Below are positions 1 to 11,700 of a stretch of DNA of 64,000 nucleotides, piece after piece (positions within the stretch are counted from its first letter, which is position 1; each line of letters begins with the position of its first letter). A program made the translations under genes and the position numbers. The DNA is from Telopea speciosissima (taxonomy: Eukaryota; Streptophyta; Magnoliopsida; Proteales; Proteaceae). The stretch covers positions 10,486,862 through 10,550,861 of the forward strand of contig NC_057918.1 of the NCBI RefSeq assembly GCF_018873765.1, in the 5' to 3' direction. The notes beneath the pieces are model-generated. The model had not been told where the DNA came from. It ran no database searches and saw nothing but the letters and a program-made list of their open reading frames with translations.

Positions 1-1316
1 TGAAAATATGTCGGTGTAGCTTTCCCTAAAGATTGAAACAGGACTACACACCCTTAAACAATTCACTCTGCAAAATGTACAAGTATAAAAGGATAGTCCC
101 TTTGCTCTACAAAATGTACGGTTTACAAGGTTAGTCCTTTCGAAAGGGGTGGCTAAACAAGCCCTAGCTGGAGGAGCTAGGGTTTGGTGTAAAACTTGTG
201 GAACTGAAATGAGTCAAAAAGGGGTGAATGAGGCCTAACAGGATAACCCTTTAAGTTATCAATATTACAAAAAGAAATATTTACACTTTAAATTTTCCTT
301 AATTATATAAAAGAACATCTCTACAAAAAGCGTAACGTGAAAACCCCATATGGAATTTACCAAAAAAAAAAAAAACCCTACATGGTAGAAATTTTCATTT
401 ACACTTTCTCCCCACATTTCAATATCTACAATGCACCCTCACAATTATGGAAACAAACATCCACCAAAATTGTAAGTAAACTGCATAATTAACCCTGAAT
501 ATTAAGACCAATAACTATTCAAAATTATTTGAAACTTCTTTCAAAGAATAATATTACCGAGGCCTTGGATTCCGATTGATCATCATCCAATTACTCACAT
601 ATCTGGATGTTCAACCTATCAAGGTGAAACCATGTTGAGGAACACCCCCCATTCATGCATTTATATCATACAACGAGTATCCAATTTGTTGTCAGTCCTG
701 TCGGTAGACATCAACCATGTTATAATGTTTTTGTTTGGCTTAGAAAACTTGAGAAACGATGGACTATAATTGGAACACTATCATGCATGGCTACTTTCCT
801 ATTTATTCCTATGAATATCGTGTCCTTTTAAAAATAAAAAAATAAAAAACAAAAATACAAAACTCAAAGTGAACTTTGGAATCACATAGCAAGTGGTTTA
901 GTAACTTTATTCCTTTGTTCTTTTGAGATCTTTGAAAATGGCAAAACCCCTTCTTCTTAACACCTCAAAGATAGGACCTAGTGTGTTTGCATTCTCTTTA
1001 ATGATTTCATTAGTTGGCCTTGTATGATAATACTTTTCTATTTCTCTATTTTTATTTTTAATTCTTGAGTACAAAAAAAGAATAGAAATGGGTTACCAAA
1101 CACATTTTTTTGTCTAAAAATTTGGTCTAGTACATAAATATAAAAAAGATATTTTTAAAATTGAAACATGACAAAGAACCTTAAGTTTTATCATGTGGGC
1201 CTTTATTTCTCTCCCGTGCGTCTTCTTTGCATAAATATGCAGTTAAGACTTTAAAAATTCCACTATTGCTATCGGGCTGCAATAATGGTTTGTAACTCTT
1301 GTTTGTCTGGCATTCA
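1..1316. other. Intergenic, nothing recognised
   Basis: AT-rich sequence with frequent stops on both strands. I see no coding exon, RNA gene or clear repeat boundary here. Confidence 0.6.
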
Positions 1317-1499
1317 GGCTCCGTTTGTTTCAACGTAAAATTTATCTTGGTAAATGTTAAATTTTACATGTTGAAAAGTTTTCCAATGTTTGTTTCCACT
1401 TTTCATAAAAAAACAAACATTGAAAACTTGTCAACATGTAAAATTTTAAAAGTCTAAATTTTTTTAAGTAAAAATTTTTAAGTCGAAACAAACGGAGCC
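1317..1499. mobile_element. MITE with GGCTCCGTTTGTTTC ends
   Basis: A 183-bp AT-rich element bounded by inverted ends: GGCTCCGTTTGTTTC at the left and its near-complement GAAACAAACGGAGCC at the right. The interior is itself largely palindromic (ACATGTTGAAAAGTTTTCCA against TTGAAAACTTGTCAACATGT), so the whole unit folds back. No convincing target-site duplication is visible, so the superfamily (hAT or Harbinger) is unresolved. Confidence 0.75.
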
Positions 1500-1550
1500 T
1501 AGGGAATGGAATTTTGTTGATTTGGAAAATGAAAACAGTCCTGTATTAAC

Positions 1551-1770
1551 CCCAAGGGGCAGTACAATTGGCAAGGAACGAGACCTAAGGAATCTGAAGG
1601 TCCTAAGTTCGACTATGCCTCTTCCCCAAGGCCACCCGCCTGAAAGGAAACTCGCTGACAAACATGGGGCCCCAATACCTTCCAATTCCTATGTGTTATA
1701 GGTTTATGCACGAGCCCGAGAAGAATTAATCGGCCAACGACCCCGTATTTATGTTCCCTTCCTTTTTCCT
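1551..1770 (+). mobile_element. tRNA-derived SINE-like repeat
   Basis: The left part resembles a degenerate pol III promoter. GGGGCAGTACAATTGGCAAGG near 1557-1577 looks like an A box, and AAGTTCGACTATG near 1605-1617 looks like a B box, about 35 bp apart. This matches the layout of plant tRNA-related SINEs such as the Au family. The 3' end and any target duplication are not clear, so the end coordinate is approximate. Confidence 0.45.
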
Positions 1771-2137
1771 TATGTATCCATTGGTCCAAGTAATTTTGTT
1801 AAGGAAAGTGGAGTCATTAGGAAGATAAGCCGATTTTTTAAGATGGAAACGGTAAAGGAAAAGACAAGGAGGTTGTGTGTGTGAGAGAGTGAGAAAATTA
1901 TCTCCGAGAGATTCGAGGGAGCAAATCTCTCATCTTCCGCCGTATTGTTAGTTTTCCACTTCTTGCGAAAAATTAAAAAAACCCTAAACTTCCCCTCCCT
2001 CCCTCCCCCCTTATTGTTTAGTTTTCCACTTAAAAGGGCAAAAAAAAAAAACCCTAAACACCCAAATCACCGCCGACTCTGCAATACGACGTACGGTAAC
2101 TTCAATTTGAAGAAAGTCTGGAAGGTTGTATTAATTA
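1771..2137 (+). promoter_or_regulatory. 5' flank and leader of the homoserine-kinase-like gene
   Basis: Purine-rich GAGAGAGTGAGAAAA sequence is followed by two pyrimidine-rich tracts, each preceded by AGTTTTCCACTT and followed by AAAAAACCCTAAAC, immediately upstream of the ATG at 2138. ACCCTAA-type (telo-box-like) motifs occur at about 1980 and 2050. This looks like a plant leader. I cannot identify a TATA box or transcription start with confidence. Confidence 0.3.
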
Positions 2138-3457
2138 ATGGCGTTCATGAGTTTGAAGTCCATCATCATCCCTCCTATCTCTTCTCCAACAACAACAACA
2201 AAAGCCCATCATCGGCGGCCATTGACGAGAGCCTTCAAAAGTGACGACAGCCTTCAAAATTCTTATAATTATGATCGGCAGCGGCCATTGACGAGAGCCT
2301 TCAAAGTTGAGCCGGAACCAATATTCTCCTATGTGAAATCCTTTGCACCAGCCATAATTGCAGACGTGGGCCCGGACTCTAAACAGATCAATTGCGCCAT
2401 CGATGGCATCGGCGATTATGTTTCAGTTCGCATTGATCCAGAAGTTAATCCTGGAACGGCATCAATCTCTACCATTAATGGCGTTGCACCCAAAGATCAT
2501 AGAATTAAATTCACCACTGAACAAGTCATGGAAAGTCTGGGAATTGACTCCGTCGGTCTGTCCCTCTCTATCGAGAAGGGATTACCACCGTTATGGAATA
2601 TTGGATCGACAGCTGCTACTGCTGCTGCAGTTTTTGTTGCTGTTAATGAGATGTTTGGCGGGAAATTGTCGGTCTCAGAATTAATTCAGGCGGGTGTCTA
2701 TGGACGGCCTTTTCTTGAAGAGCAGGTCTCCGATTGTCAACTCATCGTCGGTAATTTAATGACATCGATCATGGGAGGTTTTGTGATGATCCACAAATAC
2801 CTACCTCTTGAAGTAAGTCTTCTTGAATTTCCGGCTGAGAAGGAATTGTTTTTCATATTTGTGAACCCAGAAATCGAAATTGAAGGGAACTCGTCATGTA
2901 CAACAAGACTAGAGATGACAACATCTATGAAGAAGCCGACATCTAAGAAGAAGCTAACTTCATATGTTGGTTTTGGTCCTACTATTTTGCGTGGTGCTGA
3001 GTGGGCAAGATCGTTTGAGTACCGGAGGCCGCGTGCGCCACTACTTCCTGGTTTTGAAGTGATGCACGCAGCAGCAGCAGCGGCGGCCGAGGAGGGGGAA
3101 GCAATGGGAATGGGGTGTAGAATAATTAAAAACAAGAGGGTCAGTGATGTTGATGATTATCTGGAGAAGTCTATGGAGGAGATGGAGGAGATGAGTAAAT
3201 CAAAAATTCCTGGTCTTGCAAAGGTGATGAAAGTAGCATTGGAAGAAGGAGCATTCGGGTGTAAGTTGGTTGGGCCTAATGTTATTGTTGCAGTCACTGA
3301 TGATATGGAGAAGGGTCAAGAGATTAAATATCGAATGGTGGAAGCTTTCCACAACCACAACCATGAAGGAGGAGGAGGAGGTTTGAAGGCTTCTGCAACA
3401 ATTCAGAAACTTGATCGGGTTGGTGCCAGGGTTATTAGTAGTAGAGAATGGAAATGA
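2138..3457 (+). CDS. Homoserine kinase-like protein, probable pseudoenzyme
   Basis: Single-exon ORF of 439 aa. Homology to plant homoserine kinase (GHMP family, threonine pathway, plastid) is clear from AIDGIGDYVSVRIDPEV (87-103), VAVNEMFGGKLSVSELI (167-183), IMGGFVMI (211-218), FPAEKELFF (231-239), EKGQEI (391-396) and LDRVGARVISS (425-435). The Ser/Thr/Arg-rich first 55 residues could be a transit peptide. The catalytic motifs are altered: the glycine-rich ATP loop, normally of GSGLGSSAAS type, is LWNIGSTAAT (152-161), and the C-terminal SGAGPT-type motif is VGPNV (378-382). The N-terminal NLGPGFD-type and central ADN-type motifs are also lost. The segment from LLPGFEVM (302-309) to GCRII (326-330) repeats as IPGLAKVM to GCKLV, an internal duplication. 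The frame is open throughout, so this is either an expressed non-catalytic paralogue or a young pseudogene. Confidence 0.72.
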   Translation: MAFMSLKSIIIPPISSPTTTTKAHHRRPLTRAFKSDDSLQNSYNYDRQRPLTRAFKVEPEPIFSYVKSFAPAIIADVGPDSKQINCAIDGIGDYVSVRIDPEVNPGTASISTINGVAPKDHRIKFTTEQVMESLGIDSVGLSLSIEKGLPPLWNIGSTAATAAAVFVAVNEMFGGKLSVSELIQAGVYGRPFLEEQVSDCQLIVGNLMTSIMGGFVMIHKYLPLEVSLLEFPAEKELFFIFVNPEIEIEGNSSCTTRLEMTTSMKKPTSKKKLTSYVGFGPTILRGAEWARSFEYRRPRAPLLPGFEVMHAAAAAAAEEGEAMGMGCRIIKNKRVSDVDDYLEKSMEEMEEMSKSKIPGLAKVMKVALEEGAFGCKLVGPNVIVAVTDDMEKGQEIKYRMVEAFHNHNHEGGGGGLKASATIQKLDRVGARVISSREWK

Positions 3458-3806
3458 ATTGAATGAATTCATGAATTCCTTTCGTTAAAATCACCTTTAA
3501 TTTAATTTAATTTAATTTAATTAATTAATTAATAGCAGTAAGTAGTACTACTAGTACTCCTCCCTCCCAAACACTCACTATATATTATATTAGTTAGTTT
3601 GGTTAAACAACTTTCTTCATTCAACTTGAAATGGATATTATGGATAGATAGGGTTTCATTTTGCCGCATGCAGTAGTTTCTGATTTCAAATATTTCTGTG
3701 CATGTATTACTTTCACTTTTACACTATTTTGTGTAGATCATGTATTATATAGTTTGGAATGAATCTAATGTGTTAAGTATCGATCTTATGCTTACAAGTA
3801 CTGCAG
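3458..3806 (+). other. 3' flank of the homoserine-kinase-like gene
   Basis: AT-rich 3' flank. A (TTTAA)n/(TTAA)n run lies at about 3497-3532. No second gene is visible. A polyadenylation signal cannot be fixed from the sequence alone. Confidence 0.4.
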
Positions 3807-3966
3807 ATTTTTATCCCCTCAATTTGTCTGCTCCTTAGTTTCCTCAATTCCATCTAATAGGGGTTGGAAATGGGAATTGCCAAGGTGGGATCCACCTCCC
3901 CGCTATTAGATATTAGAGGAATTGGGGAAATTGACAGGCAGGCAAATTGAGGTGATAATTTCCCCT
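3807..3966. mobile_element. MITE family A, copy 1
   Basis: Ends TTATCCCCTCAATTTG and CAAATTGAGGTGATAA are inverted repeats. The interior carries CAAGGTGGGATCCACCT, itself a palindrome. Related copies occur near 25608, 39490 and 54461 in this window. Superfamily not identified. Confidence 0.7.
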
Positions 3967-5739
3967 TCGACTCCACTTCTATCGCTTCCTTGATGGCATA
4001 ACCGCCGTACACCTCCTTTCCTGTTCACACCATCCTCTCCAGCCCCGCATCTCTTCTAACTCGCTCAAGAAGAAGTTAACCAAATTGCATGGGCATATCT
4101 TGTTCTTCCTTTTACTTTCTGTGAGTTTCTATAGTAAATTACCTTTGATTTGAATCTTTTGAGAAAATCTGCAAATTGATCTGCCACCTTTAAGGAGAAT
4201 CCCTCTTCCTTCAATTTACTTTTTCTTGTGTTTGTTCGAATGCCATTAGTTGGTTCTAATTTAATATGGTTACCGAGTGAGTTAACAGAGAGATGTGGGA
4301 AGGGGAGGCGAGGGGAGGGGAAGGTGTGAACAGGGAAGGAGGTGTACGAGGCTTCCCTGTCTTGGCCGTAGAATCTCTCAGAAGAAGTCCAATAGAGTGT
4401 GCAAAATGGTCCGTTTGATCCAAATGGAGGATAGAGCATATTTCGATTTTCTTCTTCACCCAAAACCCTGATTTCGCTCACTGTTTCCAAGATCTCATCT
4501 GCAAATGGAGGAGCAACAACCCTTGTGCACCGAAATCCAATACGAATCTGAATACGCAAAAGCACAACTAGTTTGAATCCCGGCCGATGGATGCCCGCAC
4601 ATTAGTGTGATGTGGGAAAGGTGGTGACGGTGGCGAATTTCAAATCTCAAAAGGGAAAGGGGTGGGTGGACTTTTTATGTGGGCCCATGGAGCAGTTTTT
4701 GACGTAAGGGTTTGCAAAGGAAATGCACAGGTGGCTAATCCAAATTCTCTATCCTCCCCCACTATTTGAATAATTTGGATCCATCTGCCCATGTCTGTTT
4801 CTCCACTAGTCACAAAGCACAACCCTTTATTTGACAAAGGGGTTGGCCAAGTGAAATAAACGAGTACCTTGGGCATGGGCTCGTTCACACACACACATGC
4901 TGATAAAGTAGAATCGTTATGCTGTAATGCATCATAGCTGCAGAGGCCATGTGCATCACGTGGACCTGTTATTTCACATGACCTCTGCAACGCCATACAA
5001 TGCTTTCCAGCACAACAGGAAAGGATAAAATTCGATAAAATATATCTTTAATTAAACAAAAATACGGGGTAAAGAGATTTATAGACTTGAAGCTCATTGA
5101 AGAAAAATTTTCTCCAAAGCGTTTTTTATTGTTGTCAGTTACTAGGACAAAAGTTTTTACCAAAAATAAAAGAGTTACTTGGACAAAAGAATGTACAGAA
5201 GCCAGACTCAAGTGGATACCATGAGCCATAATCTGTCACGTAATTCCAATTGGTAAAACAAATTGGCAGGAGAAAGAGCTGGTGGCAAGCATCACCAAGT
5301 TCTTATGGTTGGCTACACCTTAAATGAGCTTCAAACATCAAGAACCAATTTAAGTCGGAGTACTCATTTTCAATTTTTGGGTAGAAATTTAAGTCGGACT
5401 ACATAAAGGCTAAACAAACACATGCAGAATAGCTCAGAAATGCATCAAATTTCATGAATTTTCAGTTCCAACTTCGGATCTTCAGGTTAGTTACCTTGTA
5501 GACAATCAAATCGATGTCAGTTCTAGTTTGTTAATGAAAGGGTCTTGCCAAGTCTTCTCCACATTAAACCTCCTTTTTTTTTTTGGTAAAACACATTAAA
5601 CCTCCTTGACTGAACTACAAGAGGGAGCATTCATCCACAGTACCCCATCAATATAATCCTCGGTTTCTTTCAGATGAAAAACCTGTCAATCCCTACAAAG
5701 CCAGAAAGCAGGACAAGCTAAAATGACCTAAAAGCTAAA
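3967..5739. other. Intergenic; no supported gene
   Basis: Several minus-strand open frames exist, the longest being 166 codons at 4065-4565 and 118 codons at 4640-4996. None shows a domain I recognise. The stretch lies downstream of the caprin-like gene's stop codon. A short A-plus-T stretch and the direct repeat ACATTAAACCTCC (about 5560 and 5590) are present, and nothing else is clear. Confidence 0.4.
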
Positions 5740-8700
5740 TCATGAACCCAGCTCAACATCAGCCTGGGTGTAACTGCCATGAGTTGCCGATCCATAATTG
5801 TTGTAATTGTGCCCACCAGAACCCCTTCCCCTGCTGTTATAGTTTTTAGAATTATAATTCCCCGGCTGTTCGTAGAATTGGTTCCGACCATTCTGGTATC
5901 CCCCACCACCTCTGCCACTTCGACCCCCACGGCCATTAGCATAACCCCTGCGGCCACTGCCACTGCCACCACCACCACCACCACCACCACGGCCACCTCG
6001 CTGATTCTGATATGCCCTTCGAGGGATGTACTGTTGCTCCTTTGATTCCATATTTCTCTCGCTCTGATCATCCCATTCTGCCTGTGCCTTTTGCTCCTGT
6101 TGAGCTGATGTCACTTCTGCAGTATTTGGCACCTCGGCTACATCCTGTTAAGCAAAAAAATTTCCAAATTTCCATCAGAAATATGGTACTGTATCCCATC
6201 CTCCCAAGTGATAAAGATCCTCCATTTAGCAATTAAAGTACCACCTCAGAAAGTTCCTCAACAGGACTCGATTGATCAGCATCAGGTTCCTGTCCTCGAA
6301 AGTTTGCCAGCTCTTCATCCTGCCAGAAAAGGTTGAATATAGATTAATATGGAAGTCAGTTTTCCCTTTCTTCAGAAAGAAAATAATTAAAGGCCGACAA
6401 AGATTTAAACATAGTAAGGATCTTAATGGAAAAAGTTTTTGCCCCGATAGAAACATGGAAAGACAGAATCAATCACAAATAACTGATGGAAGTCCTTGAT
6501 GAACAACATTTGCTCTTGCACATCTTTGCTTTTAGAAACAGACAATATTATTAGCCTTTCATATTTTATAGTTTGGGCATATATTTTTCAGAAATTTACT
6601 GTTTTCTCAGCCAGGAAAACAAGAATTTATGTAAGGGCCTGTATGATTTACACCTCTATAGGTGAACTTTGACTAATGTAACCCAACTTTTTTAACCTTT
6701 AGTTATTCAATGAATAATCAAAACATTAGAGGTAAATCGGTCATTTGGCAAAACTGAAAAGATCCCATCAGATACACGGTGTGGAAAGGATCAAAGGAGT
6801 TGCTGCCTGAAAGGGATACGAGTTCATACACGGTGTGGATAGCGAGAGTCTGATGCTCAAGGCGCTCTGCATGTTTCTCACCCACCTGGACCTCTCCATT
6901 CACTACATCAGCGACATGACGATGCCTCCCATCTCAGGCCAGGATCTCCTTATCACCTCCACCATCCTAGTTGGGTTTATCATTATTTTGTATGTGTGAC
7001 CTTTAAAATGCAATTAACCAGGTTGAAGGAAAACATCAAAGAAACAAGAACCAACATCGTGAATGAGAGAAAAAAGGATCTACACATTTCAGTGGTATTG
7101 GTTCCATTTTCTTCTAATTTAGACAATTTGAAAAGTGTCTTTCCACTTCACGGAAACCATTAAACAAACACAGGGTGGGAGAAAGCAAATGCCACATAGA
7201 AATACAGAACAAGTAAGAAACAAAAGATAACATGTAACCTACATCCCTTTCGATCCCAAATCGGTCCTCACTCTTTTCTGCTGCAACGAATCAAAGATTC
7301 TTTTTCATTTGCAACCAGTGCTGAGCTGAAACACAACTTCATTCTCTCAATTGAGGCTACTCCCATTTTTGCCCAGAAACAAGGACCTAAAGAATCTTTC
7401 CTTCCTCTGATCATCTGAGTCCAACATTGCATCTCAGTTCTTAGGTCCGCCATTCCTTTCAGCAATGATGGATAGGAGCCTTGAAATGCCTTGATTCCTA
7501 GACTTCAACTCAATGACCCCACGCATCTCTATTGTCACTAACCTTCATCCACTGCATCTCAGTTCTTAGGTCTGCCATTCCTTTCAGCAATGATTGATAG
7601 AGCCTTGAAAGGCCTTGATTCCTGGACTTCAACTCAATGACCCCACGCAACTCTATTGTCACTAACCTTCATCCACTGCATCAGCGACAAGACCATGGCC
7701 CATGTCCACTGGTCTGATTATTCGTCAACTTGGGGTTGAAGGAACTGTACCTCCCAACTTCAACCAGCTCAAAATTCTATACGATTTAAGACTTTAAAAG
7801 AACCAGTTCACTGGGGCTTTGCATTCCCTTGTCGTCAAGGACGATGACGTTGGTATGGCCTCAAACCATTCTTGTTGATCTTCTGCAGTCTCATCGCCAT
7901 GGTTCGGGCCTCTGATGCCAGAGTTGCAGATCTCCATAACAGAGATCTGGCAAATTTGATTATTCTGGCTTACCCCTCTTTTAAGGTTAGGCTTTCATTA
8001 AAATCTAGGGCCAAATAAAAGAGGCTAAGATGCATTTAACACCTCTCGAGGTGTCAATGAGAAAAACCCTTTATGTAATTATCTTTTATAAGAATAGTAA
8101 TATTTAATGAAGAACAGATATCTTGACCATTTCTGTTTCATGATTCACTCATGAGGAGAAGGAATTGAAAAAGTCACTGCTCATTAAACTAGAGTAGGTG
8201 GATTGATTAGGAAGGAACTTCTGGGGTATTGTGTGATTGAAGCATATCATAAAACTAGAGGCAAATTTTATACACTGAAATAAGAAGGTAGATATGGATA
8301 GTAGCACAGTACGTAAGATAGAATAAAAATGAATACATTTGAGCAACATAAGAGTAGTAACAACAGCTGACACAAGCTCAGTGAGTTGTCTAAGACAGTT
8401 CAGATACATGCAACTAAGCCTTGGCCAGTTAGCTATTAAAATCCCATTTCACCATTAAAATCTACTTACAGTCATAATTGTTGTCAAATCTTCCTGCAAC
8501 TAGGAAGTACAGCAAGAAAAATAACAACTATAATTAAGGTTTCCTATGTGTTGATTTGTAGCATCACCTCATCCATTGTCAATGACATGAGATGTTTATC
8601 TCTGTTGGATGAATAAAGAACAATGGAAAGAAGGTAAAAGGATTACTACAGCAGGAAAGGAAGCCAAAAGGATTATGATGAAAAGAAGCTGTTGAGATCA

Positions 8701-11700
8701 ACTGGTTGTCCTAACTCGGTTAGGCTAGACTAAATCATTGTCCAACCATTCAAGCAACAATTGACAGAAGACACACAAGCATGCATGTACCATGCATCAG
8801 TTGAACATGGGTGCAGTTCATTTATAATTCATAATCTGAAGTAGATGGTGGAATTAAATGAAAGGAAACATCATGGTTCCATTAGTTCAGTATATACCAA
8901 ATTGGTCATGTTAAGGAAAGCAAATTGGATCCAAGTAGATTCAAAAATCCAAGAGACATGGGCGAACTCGATTGGAGCAAAGACTGGGGTTCTGAAACAG
9001 CATTCTAGATGTGCCACATGTAAGGGTCCGGACAGTTTTGCCACAGTATGGAGGCACCTCGAGATATTTTAAACTACTTAAAACAGGCTAAATGCCAGCC
9101 TCCAGTTTTAACATTTTGATCCAAAGTAGGCCAACATCAGATAACTCTCTATCAAAGTTACTAGACCAGTATTCTCTAGAATGCTACCAAATAGAGCACA
9201 TTGCTGCATGAGAAATCACAGCCTGGTCAGGATTCTAATTTTCCAGTCCTCCAGTGCTCTGTATCTGGTTTGTCAGTTATAGAACTTTTCCGCTCTTTGG
9301 TTAATAGCATCTACAAATTCCTTATCAAGTAACAAACAACAACCCCCATCCCAAAAAAAAGGGAAAAATAAAGGGTTGAGACTCAAGACTAGAAATCAAT
9401 GATTAAGCAAGGGCTCACATGTATGTGAACTACTAGTTATGGTTATTGGGTCATAAAATGACCAACTTTCACGGGGTAAATCATTCTATGCATTTAGAAC
9501 TAGGAAACCATTAAAGAATTTGAATGTCTTGCAAGTTGGGTAATCATTCCATTAAGAAATCAATGATTAAGCAAGGGCTTATTATGTATGTGAACTACTA
9601 GTTATGGTTATTGGGTCATATAATGACCAACTTTCAAAGGGTAAATCATTCTATGCATTTAGAACTAGGAAACCCTTAAAGAATTTGAATGTCTTGCAAG
9701 TTGGGTAATCATTCCATGTATTAAGAACAAGAAAACCATTAATGAATTTGAATGTATGGCAATTAGATTTATGCTTCAATATAAAAAAATCATACACCTG
9801 TACCAGTAATAGTTAGCCAATAACAAGTACCACGCCTAACGTAAATGAATAAAAAAATAATTCAACTGAAGGGTCGAGACATTGTTGAGAGAGGAAATGC
9901 CAAAATTAATGGATCCCATTGAATGTGTGCTTAACCAGAAGTGGCCGCTCACTGCAAGGAGTGGTACCTTAAAACTTACAGGAGCAGTAGGATCATTCCA
10001 AATTTCCAATCAGCACTCATTCACCATACTTTGATAAACTAACACTAGAAGGACGAAAACAATCACAACAAAAAACCATACAGAACAGAGGGCCATGTAG
10101 TCTTCATCTGTACAAGGTCACCACTTGACTATTGAGGGAGATTTAGTTACAATGATTGGACGGATGCCTTCTCAGAACCAAGGGCTTACTTGACATTTGA
10201 CAAGGAGGGGTAGATACTTGTACAACCACAGGACAATTTCGTTACAGTAATGTCGTAGATCAGCTACCACCACATGCAATAACTCAGCAAGAGATGGAGC
10301 TACAAGAGATGATCCTTATGTTGAGCCTCAACAAAGGAGAATGAACAAGTAGGAAGTCCATTTTGCATGTTCTTTTTTTTCACTTTTTAGTCTTTTTTTT
10401 AATTCAGTATTTATTCAGTAGTCAGATCCTTGTTCATTTCTGCACTGGCGACCATTCTTTGAATGAATAAAATTATTATTCATTAAAAAAATAAAATATG
10501 TGAAGTCCTGAGGCCATAGGAGGAATAACCTGAACAATAGTGGAGAGGAACCGATTAAGACTAAGGCTTTATATAATGGCTTCAAGCTGAGGACTTTGAG
10601 CTGGCTCAGAATTGAAGTTTCAGACATCTTTTTTATTAAAAAATAAAAGTTTCCAGTACGTTAAAGGCCAGAAGCCACTCTGGCACAACATCCATGTGGT
10701 AAGCGGAACCTTGCAACTCGCAAGACTCAGCCACCTCAGCATCACCCATATCATCCATAACACTCCACTAGGCCACCTCCCTTACAACCTTACATTCCTC
10801 CAACCACTCTCCCCTCTACCTCTAGCTCAACCTCCTCCATTGGTGCCATTGAGAATGCAAATGTTCTCACTTCATATCTCCACACCTTAGCCAGCCATGA
10901 CCCTCCTATGACCACTCTGCCACAAGAACAAGATGAAACTGAAAACTCTGATTCTGATAAGGCTCAAATTCGGTAGACATGCTGTTCAAGTCAACACGTA
11001 GTCTTGGTTTCATTTTCATACCAATCTGATCTTCCATGTGGGCAATATATTGCTGAAAATTGTCTGAAAAAGCCAACTCTGTTGGAACTATCTTGAAAAA
11101 ACAATATGCTTACTTTTCTCCTGTTCCGCTTCATCTCTACCACTTCTCTATTATTCCTATTTCTACACCATTTCCTACATCTTCTATTTCTTCTCTACTA
11201 TTTCCTATTTTGTAAGAATTTACGTTTGCATCTTATTCTGTGTTGCTTCCATTCTGGCTACCCAAGAGAATGGAACAAAACCCTGAAAGTTCTGAAAATC
11301 TCTTTGGAATTTATGTTCTGGATGAATACTGTAGGAAAGTGGGACTCCGAGGGAGACACTAATACGATGCGGAACGAGATGACAGCCTGCACTAAGAAAG
11401 TTGCTAAGGAGGTACTAGGGGAATCAAAAGGTAATGCCCCTAGGGAAACGTGGTGGTGAGGTGACGAGGTTCAGTCGGCCATTAAACCTAAGAAAGCTAA
11501 TTATAAGTCTTGGTAAATGACTAAAAAGGTAGAAGATTAAAGAGGCATAAATTTTCCAGAAACGAAGCAAGAGGATTGTTGGGAAAGCAAAGCAAAGCAA
11601 AGAAATATGAGGATCTTTATAATAATCTGAACATAAAAGGATAAGGGAAAAAACTATCTATAAGATAGCTAAAATGATAGACCTAGACATATTAAAGATG

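Noticed and set aside
2737-3135. 132-codon minus-strand open frame
   Set aside because: Antisense shadow of the homoserine-kinase-like ORF.
4065-4565. 166-codon minus-strand open frame
   Set aside because: No recognisable domain, low-complexity Pro/Ser/Phe stretches, no supporting exons. Possible but unsupported as a gene.
4640-4996. 118-codon minus-strand open frame
   Set aside because: No family resemblance and no conserved motif.
5779-6045. Plus-strand Thr/Ala-rich open frame
   Set aside because: It is the antisense shadow of the RGG-rich last exon of the caprin-like gene.
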